A stretch of 64,000 bases of DNA from Chaetorhynchus papuensis. Lineage: Eukaryota > Chordata > Aves > Passeriformes > Rhipiduridae. This document shows positions 25,189 to 36,457 of the stretch, one piece after another. The position numbers and the translations under genes were made by a program. The notes below the pieces were generated by a model. That model made no database searches and had not been told where the DNA came from. It worked only from the letters and a program-made list of their open reading frames with translations. The stretch spans positions 1,916,766-1,980,765 of the forward strand of contig VWYX01000012.1 of assembly GCA_013396525.1 (NCBI GenBank), read 5' to 3'. The stretch's first letter is position 1. The number at the start of each line of letters is the position of its first letter.

Positions 25189-28100
25189 GTTTCTTCCAAA
25201 GACATCCATGACTTTGGTTTTCAGAGTAATTTTTCCTTTACTATTGCATGCCATCAAAGCAGAGGAAGTTAATTTTACATCATCTAAAACATATGATTTG
25301 CCAAAACAGATCAAGGTATGAAATCCATTAACTTTATCTATTTCTTCTTAAATGGACCAGTGGCTGATGATTCAGATGAATATGAACTATCTGTGATGCT
25401 TAATTAGGCCTTAGGTCAGTAGGTTACCTTTGGTCAGCATTCAGCCTTAGAAGTCTTTGAGGATTCTGTGCTTTATATGACCCTAGCTAGCTGTTCATTT
25501 TGATATTTTGCTCTAAAATTGAGTCATGCTTTAAAACAATTTTGATTTTCTATTCCATAATTTTCACTATAGTAATATTTAATCAGAAAGATAAGCAAAA
25601 AGAAATTAAAAAGGCAGAGAAAGAAATAAACTAATTGATAAAAATATTTTACAGATCGGTTGTTACTGCAAAGGATTGCCATATACTAGCAGCAGGTGTT
25701 TGAAATCAGTCAGTAGATGGAAATGCTTTACAGTAACTTCTGAAATAGGAGCAGCAACTGCTAATCTTCAAATGAAAAATCACATTTTTCATGTGTTCTC
25801 TAACATTTGTGGTATGGAATTACTGACTTCGTTTTCTGACCTTAAATAGGACATCCTGACACATGGTCTGCTTGTTGCAGTGATTAATTAGCATTAATGT
25901 CCTTGCTTGTGTTCTGTCAAGAATGACGGGGTATGGGCTGTTAAACTTGTGATCTCCCACTTTCACACAGACCAGTGCTCAGAGGGCAGAGAGGGACAGA
26001 GGGAAAAGGATCTGTAGGTTTATTTTGCTACATCTTAAATGAGCAACTGGGTAAGGGGTGTCAGAATTTTTTTATTTCTGTTGGAATTTTGGGCCAGGTC
26101 TTCATAGACTATAAGTAATAAAAACATTATATATATTTATGGTTAGTTCTGCTTTGTCTGGGCAGTCACCACGTTGTAGGAGTTGAAGGTCATTCCATAA
26201 TAATCAGTAAGTGTGAATTATATTTATTTGTTGCTTTTTATATCAACTCCGAAGTTAAGAACTATGATTTTTCAGTCTTCTTTCTTCCTGTCTGTTTTTG
26301 GTGGGCTGGGAATTTTATTGGTAGCAGTATCAAAGATCATCAGAGTTACAGGGTTTGAGTATCTGTAGTTTATTTTTTTCATAAGCCTGTTGCAAGGCTT
26401 TACATCAAATATTTTTACCTCATAGTAAAAAAATGCTGATGACAAAGAGCTTACAGTCCCAGATATTATTATTTATTTTTACATTACATTTTATCTAAAT
26501 TAGTTCAGTGGGCCTATCCATGTTATGCCTGTGCATTTCTATATTTAAGCACTAAGTAGGTTGTTATCATCCTGAGGCAAGTAAACCTACAATATGGATT
26601 TCATTTCAAGATAATTTGTAAACAAACGTGTTCAAAGTACATAAAAGTCCTTGGAATATAATGTTTCACAAAGTCAACAAAAGAGTTTATAATACTTTTA
26701 ATCAGTGAGGAATGTGGCAGTAATATAACACAATTTTGTGTGATATTAAAGCATGCTTTTCCCTCTGTTAATTTTGTTGCCAAACCCCACTTGTGATGAC
26801 TATCAGCTCTCTATATGTTGGTTATTGTGCAATGCTAAGTTAACTGCAGGTGGATAAAATCAGTTCTGAAAAACCCATTTTCAGATGAAGCCATTAGGTT
26901 ATGCTGATAGTGATCACTGAACTCTTTTCTAATGTAAAATGTCTCTGGTCTTGCAATGTTGAAAGTATCCTTTGCCTTAAAGGAGCTCAGTGGTGGGGGA
27001 GGGATGATGAAACCTTCCCATCGTATTCCACTATTATTTGCATCAAAAGTATAATCGAGGCCCAGAGACAGTGATATTGCAGCTAAATTGTAGACTGCAT
27101 AAATAAAGTTTGTATATGTCATAGTCAAGAGAGGGTAGAGACTTGGGGCTGACAATTAAAACAATGTGAGGAAGCTGATTTTCATGAAGTTCTGAGTACT
27201 TTTTCTCTGTAAATCAATCATCTCTGATTGATTCTCTGTAAATGCTTATTTGAGTCAGCTCAAGATTGGCACCCAAAACCTAAAGCAATGTCACTGCTGG
27301 TTTCTGTCCATAACACATGAAAATAGCAGTGATGATATTCAACCCTGTTTCAGAAGGACACAACAACGTTGAAGTAATTTTATTTGTGATTCTCACTAGT
27401 TCTAAGTTTTAGTGAGTGGATTAGTCACTGGATAAACTTCCACCTGTCTGTAGCCTCTGACTTTGAAGCTTACTGCTGTTTCTTTTGTGACAGTCACCGG
27501 AAAATTCTAGATCAGATATTCTTGTACCTTGTAAGCAACTGCCTTTAGGTGCAATGAACTAAGTCATACTGATCACAATTGCTGCAGTATAATATCAGGC
27601 CCTGTTGTTTGTTCCTAATGCACCCTGCAGACCTAAAACCCTGTACTTCAGTTCTCTTAAAAGCACTTACTTTTGGCATCACCAAATCGGAAAAGGATTA
27701 AAAAGAGTATAACATGTAATTCCTTGTTGGTTTTGATAGATTTTTTTACATAGAGGAGGTAACAGATACTTCAGAATTGTCAGGCCTATCAGACTAGGGA
27801 GAAATTAATTCTGGGGAAAAGGTTTCTTAAAAGCGTGAAGCAACTTATACATGGAGATTGATTTGTAGAGCTTGCAGGCCTGCTTTACTTCAGCTCCATT
27901 GAGCTATCTCCAGGTATGACATTTTACTGTTCTTGACAGAGAAAGGAGTGCTGATGGGAATGTAAATATCTTGGAAGAAATAGAAGTTGTAACAATTAGT
28001 TTGACGGAGTAGACTTGAGAAGTGAAAGTGCCTTCTGTCAGGAAACTCTACTGTAGAGGGGGAGCACCCCAGGATTGCTGTTTTCATGGTGCCTCACATT

Positions 28101-28670
28101 TCACTAAGACATATAAATGGAAATGGTTAGGCAAGACTTAGTGTCAGCATCTCAAGTTTAGCTATGAGTAACTACCTCATAATGAAAAATGACTATTTAG
28201 ATTTCAGAACTGGTCTTGATACTGTTTAACATCTTTTCACACTGCATGCAATGTGTCATTCAGGTTTTCAGTGTTCTGATTACAGATATGTGAAAGTGCT
28301 AAAGGTAAAACCAGAGTACAGCCACAAAGATTAGGTACTTTTCCATCCCCTAGTAAGAATTATGCTTAATGTGGTCTCATTCTAAGTGTCTATGTACCAC
28401 TAAATTCTGACGGGAATAAAATTCTTAAGAGTAACTGAATTCTTCTTGTGGACTACTAATGAAAACAGAGGAAAAAAATGATTCGTCATTGGAAATATCA
28501 AGTGGAGAAACTGGGTCATTTGTTGAGTTAGATCTAGTAACCAGACTCAGACTTATTTTTCAGATGGCATAGAAGATTATTGTGTATCAAAAGAAAAATC
28601 ATGAAAAAGAGGCACTGATGGCAGGGGTGACTGTTACAAAAGTTATCATCGTCTGACTTAGAAGGTTGAC
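25189..28670. other. Unique AT-rich non-coding stretch, no gene seen
   Basis: No recognisable coding exon or repeat family. Open frames reach only about 105 codons (for example a minus-strand frame at 26835-27155) and show no domain. A compact hairpin with paired TGATTGAT motifs at 27203-27243 is listed separately. Confidence 0.55.
27203..27243. repeat. Inverted repeat nested in a 12-bp direct repeat
   Basis: TTCTCTGTAAAT occurs at 27203-27214 and 27232-27243. Between and overlapping them, AATCAATCA (27212-27220) and TGATTGATT (27225-27233) form a perfect 9-bp inverted repeat around TCTC. TGATTGAT is a textbook PBX-HOX binding sequence, so the inverted pair could be a paired binding site. 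It may also be a small local duplication. Confidence 0.5.
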
Positions 28671-29239
28671 TTTATTTTTACATTATTGTGCAGTCTTGTC
28701 TATCTGGTCTGTAACATCAGTAGAGAAGTTTCTCTCTTCTTCCTCATTGATCATCCCTGATACATGGTTGAACACCTTATTCCTGTAAATCCTTCTGAAG
28801 TGTTCCACACTGGCTTCACCCCATTGTTATAAAGCTGGCGTGGTGCCTTTGAGTTGGGATCTAAAACTTATCAAGAATGTGCTCCCCTCGGATTCTGTAA
28901 TGTACTTTGTGAGGGGCCCTTTTTATGGTATCTAATGAGCTGTCCCACAAATGCGCTGAATGCTGTCATCAATCGCTTCGAGCTGCTCCTTATTCACTTT
29001 CCTTTCCCTCTAAGAAACAGTTAAGTGAGAGCATTTGAGTCCAGCAAGAAAAGTGCTCCCTATGCAAGCAGCCTTTCTCAAAGCTGTGAGGAGGATGCAT
29101 GTGATTTCTCTGAGACACCAGTCAGCAGATTCTGCTTGTACAAAGCATAGTCTTCGTTGTCACCTTCCCTTACTGAGGTATTACTACCTTGGAAAATTTC
29201 AGACAGACTCTCTAGCACTGAGACAGAGAGCATAGAATT
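28671..29239 (-). pseudogene. Possible decayed coding relic, unrecognised
   Basis: On the minus strand three stretches read like protein. Segment A (29239-29078, 53 codons) has a polar, charged composition and includes REGDNEDYALYKQNLLTG. Segment B (29009-28932) includes NKEQLEAIDDSIQRICG and starts just after a CTGTTTCTTAG acceptor-like sequence. Segment C (28826-28683, 47 codons) lies in the same frame as B, separated from it by three stop codons, includes HFRRIYRNKVFNHVSGMINE, and ends at TAA. An AATAAA signal follows only 7 bases later at 28676-28671. I do not recognise the family. If real, the stops and the frame change between A and B mean it is broken. Chance open frames remain a serious alternative. 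Confidence 0.22.
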
Positions 29240-32194
29240 TCATTTCCTGTGTCTCCAGATGTTATATCTACATTATAACCTGTAAAGATCATACCGGAAT
29301 TTCACAGAAATCGTGGTCTGTACGAGGTTGTAGCCAACAAATTGTTTTTATTCTTGCAGGTGTGTAAAACACTTGAGATGTTAAATATAGCAAAAAATAA
29401 AATATAGAAACACAGAAGTGGACTGCAGCAATACTGGAACAATCCCATTTTCCTCCCAAAATTAAAGATAAGAAAGCTAAGTATCTACAGTTAATGCAGA
29501 GAGAGTTAAAAGTTTCAGTCTTAACTCAGATTTTCTTGTTTTAAGTAAAAGATATAATTTATTCAATTCTACGGGTTTGTTCTTTAAAAGGAGGACAGTA
29601 CTTTTTTCCTGTAGGGGATTAAAGGAACTTCTATAAAGTTTTAAGCTGTTGTAGCAAGAACAGTAGAGGGACTTCCAGGTATCAGCTGCTATGTGTGTGG
29701 CTTCCTCTTGACTAGAGCAGTCAAAAAAGTGATGCCCAATAATCAGATTATGGTAAGGTTTCTAAATTTGTACAATTCTTTGTTTGAATGAATCCCTGTT
29801 TTGCAAACTGGGTACTGACCAGCCATCTAACAAAGACACACAGGTGAACAAAATCAGCCAACACAGGGGACTAAAATGGCAGTGTCCTTTCTGTACAAGA
29901 ACTGTTGGTTTAACTGATGATCTGCATAATACTGAGATATCTTAGTCACTGAATGAAGAAATGTTTGTCCTACAACAAAGCCCCAGGGCTTGTAACTGAC
30001 ACCATTTTAAGCCTTAGGAAATAATTTCAAATTTGGAGTAGAAGAATACAGTCTTACTGTTCCTTTATTCCTCTGGCTTGCCACTTTTGGTAGTCTTCTT
30101 GAAGAAAAAGGGCTGCAATTCTCAAATTAACAGAGGATGTTACAACTGCTAAATATCTATGCCCATACACTACCACGCAGTTGGCTATACACCCATGGAT
30201 CAGTGATACTACATCTGCAAAAGCATGTGTTAAATCTGTTACATTTAAATTGCTGAAAGTACAAAATTTCTTCTAATAGCAAAATTAAGCTCAGAGTATC
30301 TCCCCAAATTCAGACTGCTGCAAGGCAATTTTTATTATTTTGCCTTAGGAGTGGTAACAGCTGAATTGAAGTCAGTGAGTTCAAATGTGAAAATACACCA
30401 TTATGAATGTAATTTCTTTCTGAATGCTGGATTCATAAATGGATTAGCTAACAAAGATGATTGAGTGTGGTTTTGGATGCCAGTCTACATATTGTGATGT
30501 GCAGCTTGGTCAACAAAAAAAAGGAAAGAGAGAGAGAGAAAAAAAGGAAAGGCTTTAGCCCCTTAGGCAAAGCTAATGTTGATGCTAATTAATTCAATGG
30601 ACCTTGGATGAGGCCTACTTTCCTCAGGGAGCTATTTGTCCTCATTCTTCACTCCTGGAGCTTGTATTCAAACAAGTATCTTTCTGGCACTAAGAAGAAA
30701 GTTACCTTTAAAAAGTCATCTATGAATATCATCATGGTGACTGACTTTTATCTTAACCCTGTAGGTCAACAGTATAAAAAATAAGAGCATTCAGATTCAG
30801 GTCTCTTTGACCTTTTCAGACTCCATGAATCTGCTTAATTTTTTTACAGCTGAAAATCATTTTTCTGGAGAAGAAAAAACCCAATTATTGCAGAATAGAT
30901 CTATTAATAGAATGCGTTTGTTGAAAATGGGAATATCATCCTTTAATTGCCATTGTCAAAAGAAGATTATTCATCTTCATTGCATTATCTACACGTGTTG
31001 TTTTGGTTTGGTTTTTTTTTCTTTCCACAATATTATCAAGAACTTTGTTATTTGTTAACAAAATATTACAGGGAAAATAACCTGCCAGGAGTTATTCTGG
31101 GGATCAGTGTGGTGCCTGCTGCTGTTGGTTCTGACTCCCAGCCCACTCCTGCAGTAGATTCTCTGCTGTAACTGTTTTTCCTCCCTTCACTGTTGCACCT
31201 GGAATTGTTCTGTAGCTCTAAGCTGTTTCCTGTTCATTTGAATTTCCATTAGGTGATACAATTAGCTGGTTGGTGCACCCTTGTTAGCCAGATAGATTAT
31301 TTCCATTCGTATTCTGTGATTCTGCTGAAAGCTTATGAAAATGCAGATTGAGAAGCTTAGCAGCTGAAATAAATAAATAGAAGTAAAGCTGCGTAGCTTC
31401 ATCCTGCACCTCAGACTGGCCTTGCAGCTTCTTCAGAGCCTGCTGTCCCAGCACGAGGAGGTTCTCAGTCAGTTTTAGTTACATCTCGTCACAGACACAG
31501 CCAGTCCTTGGGCAATCCCGTTCTGTTTAGTGCTTCATAGTCACACAAAAAGCCCTGGAGTACCAAAGGGAACTGTGTGCATTGTTAGCAGTTGATTTAG
31601 TGTCTCTAAATTCTAAAGCTACTGCACAACACTGTAATTACCTAGCCAGGTATATTTGATAGTATAATCTAATGCTTTCTTTAGGCTCTCACGAAAGATT
31701 TTGTTCTGTTAGCTAATTGACAGTGCACATTCAAGCCATGATTATCACAGAAGTAGCTGGTGCACATCTCCCACATGACATTAGGTTTCAGTATTGGGGG
31801 AGGCTGATTCTTCTCCTGAAAAGAGCCCCATAATACAAATGTCTAAAACTATTTTAATAAGTAACTTTGTGTCTCCCAAGTGTGCTCATTCCTTTTGCTG
31901 TCCCTTGGTTACTCTGCAGCACATTCAACATCAAATAAAGATGATTAACGAAATCATGTTAATTAAGAATTAAAAGTAAGAAGCTGTGGAAAATGTTGTT
32001 TAGTAAACAGGAGTAAGCCAATACTGTAGAATTTGGTAATTCTGTTTGTTGTTCCTTAACTTCAGCCTATGGGAGAAAGATCAGGGTGGGGAGTGTTGCA
32101 CTACAGCATCCATTTCCCCCTGTAAATGGACTGGTACAGCTCTGGGTGATGGTGAGAGTCTCCAGTGAAAGCTGCTCAGCTTGTCATTGTCCCC
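29240..32194. other. Unique AT-rich non-coding stretch, no gene seen
   Basis: No recognisable exon or repeat family. A purine tract at 30514-30551 is listed separately. A CR1-like 'attctgtgattctg' string near 31311 is too short to call. Confidence 0.55.
30514..30551 (+). repeat. Purine (GA/A-rich) tract
   Basis: A short run made almost only of A and G, including (AG)n units. It is low-complexity sequence. Confidence 0.7.
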
Positions 32195-32475
32195 AACCCA
32201 AACGCTGCATCCTCGGGGTCTCTCCTCTGGGCAGCTCCTAATGTGGGCTGCTTACAGTCACAGAGGAGGCGACAGAAGGCAAAGAGCAGCGGCAGAGCTG
32301 AGGTAAAATGTAGGCATTTTTGATTGCCTTCTCATCTCTCGGCGTTTTTGCACGGCCCGAGGCCGTTCTGGGTGTGTTTGCACTGAGCCCTGCAGGCAGC
32401 TGTGGCTCAGCAGCGCCCGTGTCACAGCACAGAGATGCCAAAACTATCACAGTCTCCTCAGGAGCCGGGGGCCAT
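32195..32475. promoter_or_regulatory. Isolated CpG cluster in AT-rich DNA
   Basis: By eye count about a dozen CpG dinucleotides fall in roughly 280 bp, with GC clearly above the surroundings (for example CTCGGCG, CACGGCCCGAGGCCG, CAGCGCCCGTG). Most of the window has very few CpGs. No repeat family is recognised. A CpG cluster like this can mark a small CpG island, an alternative or non-coding RNA promoter, or a former GC-rich insertion. Short open frames on both strands here simply reflect fewer stop codons at high GC. Confidence 0.35.
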
Positions 32476-35400
32476 CTAGGTATAAAAACTATTAAAAATC
32501 TGTACGTGTGCGGATTTGTGCTCTGACTAATCCAGTCGTTTAGATTTGGTCTCTGGAGCTATTCTAGAAACTGAAACTCAAGTCATTAATACATAGTGCT
32601 GATAACACAGTGACTAAATTAATTTGTGAATTTATGTTAAGTAAATAAAGAAATAGAACAGTAATCCTTACCAAAGGAAAAAACATAATAAAACCAAAGT
32701 CTTCCAGTATATGGGGACTCCTGGCTTAGCCACTCTTCTTCATAATATTTTTCTCAAGTGTGAAGGAGGGGATCATCCAACTGATTGGATTAATAATAAA
32801 TTTCCTTGATACATTAATGGAAGGGGAAGGTATGTACTACGAGCAGGTGGAGAAAAATTTCATACAGTCAGTAATACCTCCAAAGATCAGTTCTGAGATA
32901 GGATGCTAAACAGTTGTTTTGTACCTAAGGGTATGATCTTATTTATTTATGTATTTTAGTTAAATTCTGCATACACAATTCCATGTTTGCTTTGAACCTG
33001 TATTATTGATACTGGGGGCAAGGAATTTCATTGCATTAGTTTGACTGCATTGAGAAAGGCAAAGCTTTTTAGTAATGAAAGATGGCTTTTTTCTTTCAAG
33101 CACCTTTATCAGAACTTTCAACAAAAGTAGTATTAGACTTATAATCCTTGTACCGGTGATTTATCTTAAAAGCAAACAAAGGAACAAGAAACTTGGCACT
33201 CAATTTCTAAGACTTTTTATGTCTTAAAAGAAAAAAAATTAGAGTCACGTAGCCATGTAATCTGACTTAAAGCATCGGGAGTGAGAGCAGCAGACTCTCA
33301 CCTGCAGAGTCAGGCTGGATGAGGAGGGTCATAAATTGATTTGAAGGTGTGGGGGTGCCTCAGTGTCTCACTGGTTTCCTCAGCCACACCTGCACCTTTG
33401 TGGGCCCCCACCTACATACCTTCCTCAGACTTGCCAGTTTCAGAAGGAGAAAAGCCAAAAAGGATTAGTTTTGGTGGCTTGTATCACCACTGCAGTTTTA
33501 GAGAAGAGCCTGTCACAGAGGGGAACTGCAAAGATACTTTCACTCTTATTACATATGTTTTTACTGAACTTACAAAGCTGCCAAACCAACTACTTCACTG
33601 AGCCCTGAAACTGTGTGTGAGCATGTGTGCACACAGCTTTTCTCCTTACAGATGCTGTTTTCCTTATGCCAGAAAGATGGTACAGCTGCTGCGTTGTCAT
33701 TTTTTTATCACTTCATTCTATACTTTGAATCTTTTTCAAGTGTCTCCTTCCTTCTAAGCACAGGGAAGAAAAGGCATTTCTAAATATATTCAGTTAAGGA
33801 TTTATATTTGAATCTAATAGCTATTTATATGTATTCCCAAAAGATGCTATTGTGTGTAAGGCAAAACACCAGAAGTGATGAAGACAGGTATTGATTATCA
33901 CCCCCAAAAAGCCTGGAAGGGAACAGCAGAAGCTGTCCGGCTGAAATCGTATCAGCTCCTGCAGGGCGTTCTCATTTTCATCACTGCTGCTGCTCTTTCC
34001 TTCACTTTTTTTCCTTAAATTTGTGTCTTGCACAGAATAGAATAATAATGTTTGGGAATTAGTCTCTAATACATTTTGCAAGCTATAAAAGGTAGCCCTT
34101 CCTGGCTGCAGTATAACTCTAGTCTGAAGATGGAGGTGGAAATGGAAGAGCTGGGTCTGAGCTCTTAATCACTCTCATTTTGCTCTTATATTATAATGTC
34201 TTTTAAAAATTATTGGTAATAATTGCTACCTTTTTTTTTTATTGTGTTATCCCTGGCACAGACTCTAAGGGTTGCTAATTCCCCTTCCATGTTCATAGCC
34301 TTATCAACTGAATGTGTTTTGATCTCTATCTTTGGAACAAAGGGATTAATTTTGTAGTGTGATTGTTCTATTTCCCCTTCATCGTGTTAGAGCTGCTGAA
34401 CATAGAAGGTGTAGAACAAATCAACAAACAAAAAAGGTAGAACTTAACATTTTATTGTTGTGTAGTTAGAAAAGAAATTGAATATGAGAACAAGTTCTGG
34501 GGCTGGCTACAAGACAGCCTTTCCACAGAAAACCACGGAGTTATGGCCTGTTTGCATTGCTGTAACAAAGGTCCAAAATAGCCTGAGGCTCTTGGGGGAG
34601 CCTGGATTTCTCTTTCCCTGTCTGTTTCCTGCTCTCGCCTTTTGCAGGTCGTACCAATAGCAAGGCAGTCCATGTGTTCCCAAAAAGGTATGTGTGCATG
34701 AACATACACAGAGCTCATTCACATGCGTGGATACACACATCAACACAGAATATTCACTGCCTTTATTGCCACCTACAGCACTTACAGGAACACGAAAAAC
34801 ACAGCCCAGTCCTGCTCCTCATCTCCAATTCATTAGGAAACTGACTATATAGTGTGGGCATATACACCTATGCATACAAATATATATTTATAAACTCTCT
34901 CAATCTTGATTCACAGCCACTCTTACATTTGCAAAGCCCTCAAACCTTGGCTGTAAGTCCACACAGAACTGTTGCCCTGATTATTGGCCTCCCTATCTCC
35001 AGCCTGGGTTGTTTTTTATCCAGTTTCTGGGTTATTCCAGCTTGCCAGCAACTGCAGCTTGATTGAAGTTCTCACTTCTCATGTGTCTTAAGCCCTGCAC
35101 TGGACCTTAAGTCCTCGCAGAATCCAAACCCAGAACCTAAGCCCTGTTTATCCGGTCTCCAGTCTCACATCTTTCCAGGACTTACTGCTGAGTCAAACCT
35201 CGAGTTTGCTTGTGAATCACAAATAAGCACACCAGAAAGCAAAGTCACACGGAAAATAGGTGAAGGGAGTTTCATAAGACTGCAGTTACTAGGGACAGGG
35301 CTTGCTCGAGAACTCTACTGAGCAGCAGCTTGTTTGTTTGCTATCAGCCATTTTTTTTTTCCTCTTCTTTTTATATTAACCCTCTAGTCCACTTCCCGTG

Positions 35401-36251
35401 CTTGTTTCTACCCAGTCTTGATTCCTTATCATGTTCCCAAGAGATTCTTAAAACACCCCAGAAACTGTGCAGGGTCCCACAGCCACCCCTGCACTAAAAT
35501 CAGTCATTGCTATGACACAGTAATTCACCTTTCTTATCGTTTCTTCAGGACTTGGGATGGTTCCTTCAATGGCCTATCATTCAGGAACTGGAGAGTTTGT
35601 CTTTGGTGTTGTCTTCGCTATCTCCTTTTTGTTAGACTGTGTGTTTCTGACTGTGATTTATTGCTTTTTCTGTCTCTTGTCGTTGTTTTTATGCTGAATA
35701 GCCTTTAACCAGATACACAGTCAAGCCCAATGTCTTTACTTGCCAGGTTTTCTTTTTGTTGCAGCAGCAATTTAGCATCAATTCACATTTAATCTGTTCT
35801 TTAAAAGCCAAAACAAAGCCAAGGCGAAATCATAAATCTGGATGTATGATGAACGCTGGCCAAGATGACAGAAATGCGTATGCCTGCTTCTGATATAAAT
35901 TAGCCTTGTGTAATAATACAGACTCAGTGTTAATTTCACTAAGGCACCTTTTTATTTCCCGCCTGCCACGGTGAGCAGTGACACTGTGAGCCTGATGGTA
36001 GTGAAGGAGTACAGCAGGGTGCAATAACAAAATGCTCAGATTTCAAAGGGCATGTGTGTATGACTGGGCTAAGGTCAGGAGGAGCACCAGGCAGGTGTGT
36101 GAGTCCCCGCTGCACAGAGCCCAGGGAGCTGTCTGTGCGACAGAGCGTTGTCTTCCCTGATTTGTACATCACGGAATATGGTACCGTGAATAACGCAGTA
36201 TTCAACAGTAGATTTATGTTTTCTGCAGTCCTGGTGGCTCCCTTGCCACAG
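32476..36251. other. Unique non-coding stretch, no gene seen
   Basis: No recognised exon or repeat family. Some GC-richer patches occur around 33.3-33.6 kb and 34.9-35.2 kb. Open frames are short, on both strands, without domains. Confidence 0.55.
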
Positions 36252-36457
36252 GGACCAAAATGCAGGATCACAGAGTGATTAAGCTGAAGAGGAAAGGAAA
36301 TGAGTTTGAATGCAAGGAGAGTGGCAAGATGGAAGGAACCGCACAAGTGGCTGAGGTGCAATGGGAAGCTTTTCAGTTCAAGGTCATAAATATGAATCTT
36401 TCCCAAGCTGGCAGTGACCAAAAGCCCAAAACGTCTGAAAGCAACATCACCCAGTAA
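36252..36457 (+). other. Weak candidate terminal exon
   Basis: A good acceptor-like sequence (CTCCCTTGCCACAG, ending at 36251) is followed by an open frame that reaches ATG at 36260 and a TAA at 36455-36457. The translation is polar and protein-like (it includes HRVIKLKRKGNEFECKESGK) but I do not recognise it. No AATAAA lies close downstream and no upstream exon can be linked to it. A 160-codon frame overlaps on the opposite strand and also shows no domain. Most likely neither is real. Confidence 0.1.

Noticed and set aside
31311..31326. ATTCTGTGATTCTG as a CR1 end
   Set aside because: Only the terminal repeat-like string is present; the upstream sequence does not match the CR1 3' region.
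35939..36421. Longest open frame in the window (160 codons, minus strand)
   Set aside because: The translation shows no domain, signal peptide or conserved motif; no splice or poly(A) context supports it; and length alone is not significant in a 64-kb window.
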